Assembly: GCA_017543645.1 (NCBI GenBank)
Contig: JAFYFR010000045.1
Coordinates: forward strand, 1-35,403
DNA length: 35,403 bases
Source: Bacteroidales bacterium
GTDB lineage: Bacteria > Bacteroidota > Bacteroidia > Bacteroidales > UBA3824
Direction of reading: 5' to 3'
The position numbers and the translations under genes are program-made. Positions within the stretch are counted from its first letter, which is position 1. Every line of letters begins with the position of its first letter. The notes under the pieces were generated by a model. It saw only the letters and a list, made by a program, of their open reading frames with translations. It had not been told where the DNA came from and searched no databases. This document shows, in pieces, positions 32,236 through 35,403 of the stretch.

Positions 32236-32727
32236 ATGAAGAAACTCATTTCTTATGCGGCATTGTTTGTCGCACTCGCAATGATTAGCGCATCGTTGGT
32301 TTCGTGCAACAAGGACGACGATGCCCCGGACATCAGTGTTGAATCCTTGGTAGGCACTTGGAAACAAGTATCTTACGAAGAATGGTGGGATTATGGCGAC
32401 GGAGACAAAGGTCATAATAAAATCATTTGTGATGATGAAAATGATTGGGCGATACTGACTTTTAACGAGGACGGCACATATACCGAAAGATTTAAAGAAA
32501 AAGACAAAGGTAGTTCAGTCTATACAAACTCCGGCTATTGGAAAGTGGTCAAGAATCGTCTGTACATGTCAGACTACCGCCAACTCACAGATGAAGTTAT
32601 CAAAGACATGAATGAGGATGGTGAATACTCTACACCTTCTATAAGTGGTAAAACAATGACTGCGACAGATGAGTACCGAGATGAAGAAGGATGGGAAAAA
32701 GAAGTTGAGGTTTGGGAGAAACAATAA
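32236..32727 (+). CDS. Lipocalin-like lipoprotein
   Basis: The 163-residue protein has a lipoprotein signal peptide (lipobox LVSC, Cys24) and then VESLVGTWKQVSYEEWW, DWAILTFNEDGTYTERF and SGYWKVVKNRLYM, the strand pattern of the lipocalin-like families common in Bacteroidota (for example DUF4923/DUF5004 types). It is highly acidic after the lipobox (NKDDDAPDI), a possible surface-export signal in this phylum. It probably shares a transcript with the beta-barrel gene; a terminator follows 27 nt after the stop. The ligand is unknown. Confidence 0.85.
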   Translation: MKKLISYAALFVALAMISASLVSCNKDDDAPDISVESLVGTWKQVSYEEWWDYGDGDKGHNKIICDDENDWAILTFNEDGTYTERFKEKDKGSSVYTNSGYWKVVKNRLYMSDYRQLTDEVIKDMNEDGEYSTPSISGKTMTATDEYRDEEGWEKEVEVWEKQ

Positions 32728-32754
32728 CACTTCTTCTTAACACATTTAATCCGT

Positions 32755-32787
32755 AAGCCGCATCTTTTTTTAAGGTGCGGCTTTTTT
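32755..32787 (+). terminator. Rho-independent terminator after the lipocalin-like gene
   Basis: AAGCCGCA (32755-32762) pairs with TGCGGCTT (32776-32783), with a 13-nt loop and a T run to 32787. Confidence 0.88.
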
Positions 32788-32792
32788 ATTTC

Positions 32793-32911
32793 AAATTTTA
32801 CGGAAAGTGCAAGTTTTGCCTCAATAAATTTTGCGGAAAGTGCAATATTTGCCTCAAAAAATTTTGCGGAAAGTGCAAGTTTTGCTCTAAAAAATTTTGC
32901 GGAAAGTGCAA
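32793..32911 (+). repeat. 33-bp tandem repeat (3.4 units) upstream of the AAA_14 gene
   Basis: CGGAAAGTGCAA begins at 32801, 32834, 32867 and 32900, exactly 33 bp apart, and each unit also carries AAATTTTG before the CGG. Units differ only at a few bases. Within units, GCAA and TTGC alternate as small dyads (GCAA-3 nt-TTGC). The last unit supplies the -33 TTTG of the promoter at 32896-32926. There are no spacers, so this is not a CRISPR array. Confidence 0.9.
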
Positions 32912-32926
32912 TTGTGTATATTTTTG
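32896..32926 (+). promoter_or_regulatory. Bacteroides-type promoter of the AAA_14 gene, built from the last repeat unit
   Basis: TTTG (32896-32899), a 19-nt spacer and TATTTTTG (32919-32926) match the consensus. The ATG at 32955 follows 28 nt later. The -33 box is part of the tandem repeat. Confidence 0.75.
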
Positions 32927-32954
32927 TACCATAAATCAGTTAATTACGGTTGTT

Positions 32955-34283
32955 ATGGTATTTAAGCGAAAATTATATACCGAGATGCTACGATGGAAAT
33001 CGGATTTGGCAGGTAAATATGCTCTCCTTGTAAAGGGTGCACGACGTGTGGGCAAATCCACATTGGTGGAGGAGTTTGCAAAAAAAGAGTACGAATCATA
33101 TATCCTTATCGACTTTTCGGAATCGTCTGCCGAAATCAACGGGCTGTTTGAAAATATGCGCGATTTGGATTATTTCTTTTTTAGGTTGCAGAACCTTTTT
33201 CAGGTAACGCTTTTCCCGCGTCGCTCAGTTATTATTTTCGACGAGGTTCAGTTGCAACCATTGGCGCGACAGGCCATTAAGCACCTTGTTAAGGACGGAC
33301 GTTACGACTATATCGAAACAGGTTCGTTGCTTACTCTTAAACAGAATGTGAAAAATATTGTTATTCCGAGCGAGGAACATCGTCTAACTCTGTATCCTAT
33401 GGATTTTGAGGAGTTTAGATGGGCTGTGGGAGATAGTGTGTCATCAGATTTTTTACGTCAGGCATACGATATGAAACGACCAATGGGCGATGCTGTTCAC
33501 CGAAAATGGATGCGCGACCTTAGATTGTATATGGTGGTAGGTGGTATGCCTCAGTCGGTTAACGCATATTTAGAGAGCAACAATTTGCAGCATGTCGATA
33601 ATATCAAACGCAAAATTCTTGAACTATACGATGATGATTTTCGCAAAATTGACGGCTCGGGCGCGGCTTCGCTTATGTTTCGTGATATTCCTTCGCAATT
33701 GTCACGTCATGCCGCTTCTTTTAAGATTGAATCCGCAACCAAAAACCGTGCGACAGCAAATATCGACACTATAATCGCCGATATGGCTGACAGTATGGCA
33801 GTAACGCTTGCGTACCATTCTACCGATCCTCATGTTGGTATGGGTCTGACTAAGGATCCCGACCGCTACAAAATGTTTGTTCATGATATAGGGTTGTTTG
33901 TTACTCTGTGCTTTTGGGATAAGAAAGAAACCGAGAATGTGATTTATACCAAACTATTGTCCGACAAATTGGATGCTAAGCTTGGATATGTGTACGAAAA
34001 CCTTGTGGCTCAAATGCTTAAAACTGCGGGATATGAGTTGTATTATTATACATTTCCCGATGACAGTAATCACAATTACGAGGTGGATTTTTTGCTTGCG
34101 AAGGGCAGTAAACTTGTCCCAATAGAAGTGAAATCGTCTGGTTATAAGACACATAAATCCTTAGATGCCTTTTGTGCTAAATTCTCATCCCGGATTGGAG
34201 AACGAATTTTGTTATACACCAAAGATTATCATAAAGACGGGGAGACAATATGTCTGCCAGTTTATTATGCTCCTTTAATTTAA
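32955..34283 (+). CDS. AAA_14/DUF4143 ATPase
   Basis: The 442-residue protein has an AAA_14 ATPase domain with Walker A GARRVGKST at 28-36 and Walker B SVIIFDEVQ with Asp96-Glu97, a middle helical region, and a C-terminal DUF4143 domain. The C-terminus includes YEVDFLLAKG and LVPIEVKSSGYKTHKSLDAF, the D-(n)-ExK arrangement of PD-(D/E)xK nuclease-like folds. Such proteins occur in many copies in anaerobic bacteria and archaea; the role is unproven, and defence or mobile-element links have been proposed. The start at 32955 is used because an in-frame start at 32775 would translate the tandem repeat into a Cys/Lys-rich string, and the promoter lies between them. Confidence 0.88.
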   Translation: MVFKRKLYTEMLRWKSDLAGKYALLVKGARRVGKSTLVEEFAKKEYESYILIDFSESSAEINGLFENMRDLDYFFFRLQNLFQVTLFPRRSVIIFDEVQLQPLARQAIKHLVKDGRYDYIETGSLLTLKQNVKNIVIPSEEHRLTLYPMDFEEFRWAVGDSVSSDFLRQAYDMKRPMGDAVHRKWMRDLRLYMVVGGMPQSVNAYLESNNLQHVDNIKRKILELYDDDFRKIDGSGAASLMFRDIPSQLSRHAASFKIESATKNRATANIDTIIADMADSMAVTLAYHSTDPHVGMGLTKDPDRYKMFVHDIGLFVTLCFWDKKETENVIYTKLLSDKLDAKLGYVYENLVAQMLKTAGYELYYYTFPDDSNHNYEVDFLLAKGSKLVPIEVKSSGYKTHKSLDAFCAKFSSRIGERILLYTKDYHKDGETICLPVYYAPLI

Positions 34284-34297
34284 TAGTGATTAACGAC

Positions 34298-34327
34298 ATT
34301 GTTTTTCCAAATCTTTTTTTACCTTTG
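34298..34327 (+). promoter_or_regulatory. Promoter of clpX
   Basis: TACCTTTG (34320-34327) matches the -7 consensus exactly; ATTG (34298-34301) lies 18 nt upstream. The ATG at 34366 follows 38 nt after the -7 box. Confidence 0.6.
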
Positions 34328-34365
34328 CACCCTGAAAAAAATATTGAAAACTCACACCATATACT

Positions 34366-35403
34366 ATGGCAAAACAGAATATTAGCAGATGTTCGTTCTG
34401 CGGAAGGCCGAAGGCCGAAACCGAACTGCTCGTGGAAGGGCAGGAGGCCTTTATTTGCAACTACTGCGTGGAGCAGGCGTATCAGATTGTTAGCACCGAA
34501 TTGGGAACGTCGTCGAATATCTCGTCGGGGGGGGCAAAATCTGGCTCGCCAAACCTCAACTACAAGCCTGCCGAAATCAAGGCGTTTCTCGACCAGTATG
34601 TTATCGGTCAGGAGATGGCCAAGAAAACACTCTCGGTGGCAGTCTACAACCATTACAAGCGTCTCAACCAGAAGGTTAAGAACGACGATGTGGAAATCGA
34701 AAAGAGCAACATCATAATGGTGGGTCAGACCGGAACTGGAAAAACCCTCTTGGCACGCACAATTGCCCGTCTGCTCAATGTACCGTTTACCATTGTGGAC
34801 GCTACGGTGCTCACCGAAGCTGGATATGTGGGCGAAGATGTTGAGAGCCTCCTCTCGCGTCTGCTTCAAGAGTGTGACTACGACGTTAAACAGGCCGAGC
34901 GCGGTATTGTGTTTATCGACGAAATCGACAAGATTGCCCGCAAAGGCGACAACCCCTCTATCACACGCGACGTGTCGGGCGAGGGCGTTCAGCAGGGTCT
35001 GTTAAAACTATTGGAAGGCAGCGTGGTGAATGTTCCGCCAAACGGTGGTCGTAAACACCCTGAGCAGAAGATGATTCAGGTTAACACCAAGGATATTCTC
35101 TTTATCTGCGGCGGCGCGTTCGACGGCATTGAGAAAAAAATCGCTCAACGCCTCAACACCGAGGTTGTGGGCTACAACTCTATACGCGAAAACGACAATA
35201 TCGACCGCAATAATTTTCTTCAATATATCACTCCCGTCGACCTCAAATCGTTCGGACTTATACCCGAAATCATTGGTCGTCTGCCGCAGTTGACACACCT
35301 CGAACCGCTCGACCGCACGGCTTTGCGCAATATCCTCACCGAACCCAAAAACGCCATCATACGTCAGTATATCCGTCTGTTTGAGATGGATAAGGTGAAA
35401 CTC
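34366..35403 (+). CDS. clpX: ATP-dependent Clp protease ATP-binding subunit ClpX (partial)
   Basis: ClpX unfolds tagged substrates and feeds them to the ClpP peptidase. The 346 codons present cover the N-terminal zinc-binding domain (Cys9, Cys12, Cys31, Cys34, RCSFCGRP and FICNYC), Walker A GQTGTGKT at 120-127, Walker B with IDEID at 184-188, and the AAA+ core up to the sensor region ([18 protein letters not shown] near 304). Family members are about 410-425 residues, so some 70-80 are missing past the window edge. The reading frame is intact to the last base. No clpP gene lies upstream; the AAA_14 gene is unrelated. Confidence 0.96.
   Translation, partial: MAKQNISRCSFCGRPKAETELLVEGQEAFICNYCVEQAYQIVSTELGTSSNISSGGAKSGSPNLNYKPAEIKAFLDQYVIGQEMAKKTLSVAVYNHYKRLNQKVKNDDVEIEKSNIIMVGQTGTGKTLLARTIARLLNVPFTIVDATVLTEAGYVGEDVESLLSRLLQECDYDVKQAERGIVFIDEIDKIARKGDNPSITRDVSGEGVQQGLLKLLEGSVVNVPPNGGRKHPEQKMIQVNTKDILFICGGAFDGIEKKIAQRLNTEVVGYNSIRENDNIDRNNFLQYITPVDLKSFGLIPEIIGRLPQLTHLEPLDRTALRNILTEPKNAIIRQYIRLFEMDKVKL

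Noticed and set aside
32793..32911. Possible CRISPR array
   Set aside because: Units are directly adjacent with a 33-bp period, and there are no variable spacers or cas genes.
32775..32954. N-terminal extension of the AAA_14 frame with repeated Cys/Lys/Gly units (KFCGKCK-like)
   Set aside because: It is simply translation of the 33-bp DNA repeat and lies upstream of the promoter at 32896-32926; homologues start at the KRKLY segment.
34177..34869. A 230-residue minus-strand frame and a 155-residue plus-strand frame at the clpX start
   Set aside because: Both overlap the clear clpX coding sequence in other frames and have no supporting motifs.

Overview
This window looks like a chromosomal segment from a member of the Bacteroidota, most likely order Bacteroidales. 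The reasons are Bacteroides-type promoters (a -33 TTTG-like box, about 18-20 nt, then TAnnTTTG), mostly absent Shine-Dalgarno sequences, a CarboxypepD_reg/TonB-dependent receptor next to a DUF4249 lipoprotein, two head-GIN (DUF2807) proteins, an exbB-exbD-exbD operon, a DUF3791 pair, an AAA_14/DUF4143 ATPase, and GH43 and DigH-like glycosidases. No phage, plasmid, insertion sequence or CRISPR array was seen.

Layout. 1-1635 (minus): a 52-residue peptide with a double-glycine leader, a terminator, a TolC-type outer membrane channel, and the first codons of a coupled gene that leaves the window. 1870-8761 (plus): LuxC-like acyl-CoA reductase, AI-2E family transporter, miaA, a family 2 glycosyltransferase, a small secreted beta-sandwich protein, tadA and a GH43 lipoprotein, closed by a terminator. 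8792-13631 (minus): two head-GIN proteins, a TonB-dependent receptor and a DUF4249 lipoprotein behind one good promoter. They diverge from a membrane-spanning TPR/HTH protein (13792-15243), and the shared intergenic region carries repeated GTGTCAA-like heptamers. 15259-17695 (minus): glycosyltransferase, ECF sigma factor and rsmG. 17791-22178 (plus): tgt, an LptF/LptG permease, dprA, fabD. 22280-24925: tRNA-Ser(GGA), then exbB, a four-helix membrane protein and two exbD genes, with a strong terminator. 24996-25098: a possible small RNA. 25158-30561: DigH-like glycosidase, an unknown gene, a long-chain acyl-CoA ligase and a large TPR protein. 30569-31075: a DUF3791-type cassette whose middle gene seems to have shrunk to 14 codons. 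31216-32787: a short terminated transcription unit, a beta-barrel protein and a lipocalin-like lipoprotein. 32793-34283: an AAA_14/DUF4143 ATPase whose promoter sits at the end of a 33-bp tandem repeat. 34366-end: clpX, cut by the window edge.

Most of the window is housekeeping: tRNA modification (miaA, tadA, tgt), rRNA methylation (rsmG), fatty acid and LPS biogenesis (fabD, LptF/G), envelope energisation (exbBD) and proteolysis (clpX). The most unusual parts are the double-glycine peptide with its TolC partner, the repeat-built promoter of the AAA_14 gene, the operator-like heptamers between the TPR/HTH gene and the GIN/TonB operon, the eroded DUF3791 cassette, and two short terminated transcripts that may be regulatory RNAs.
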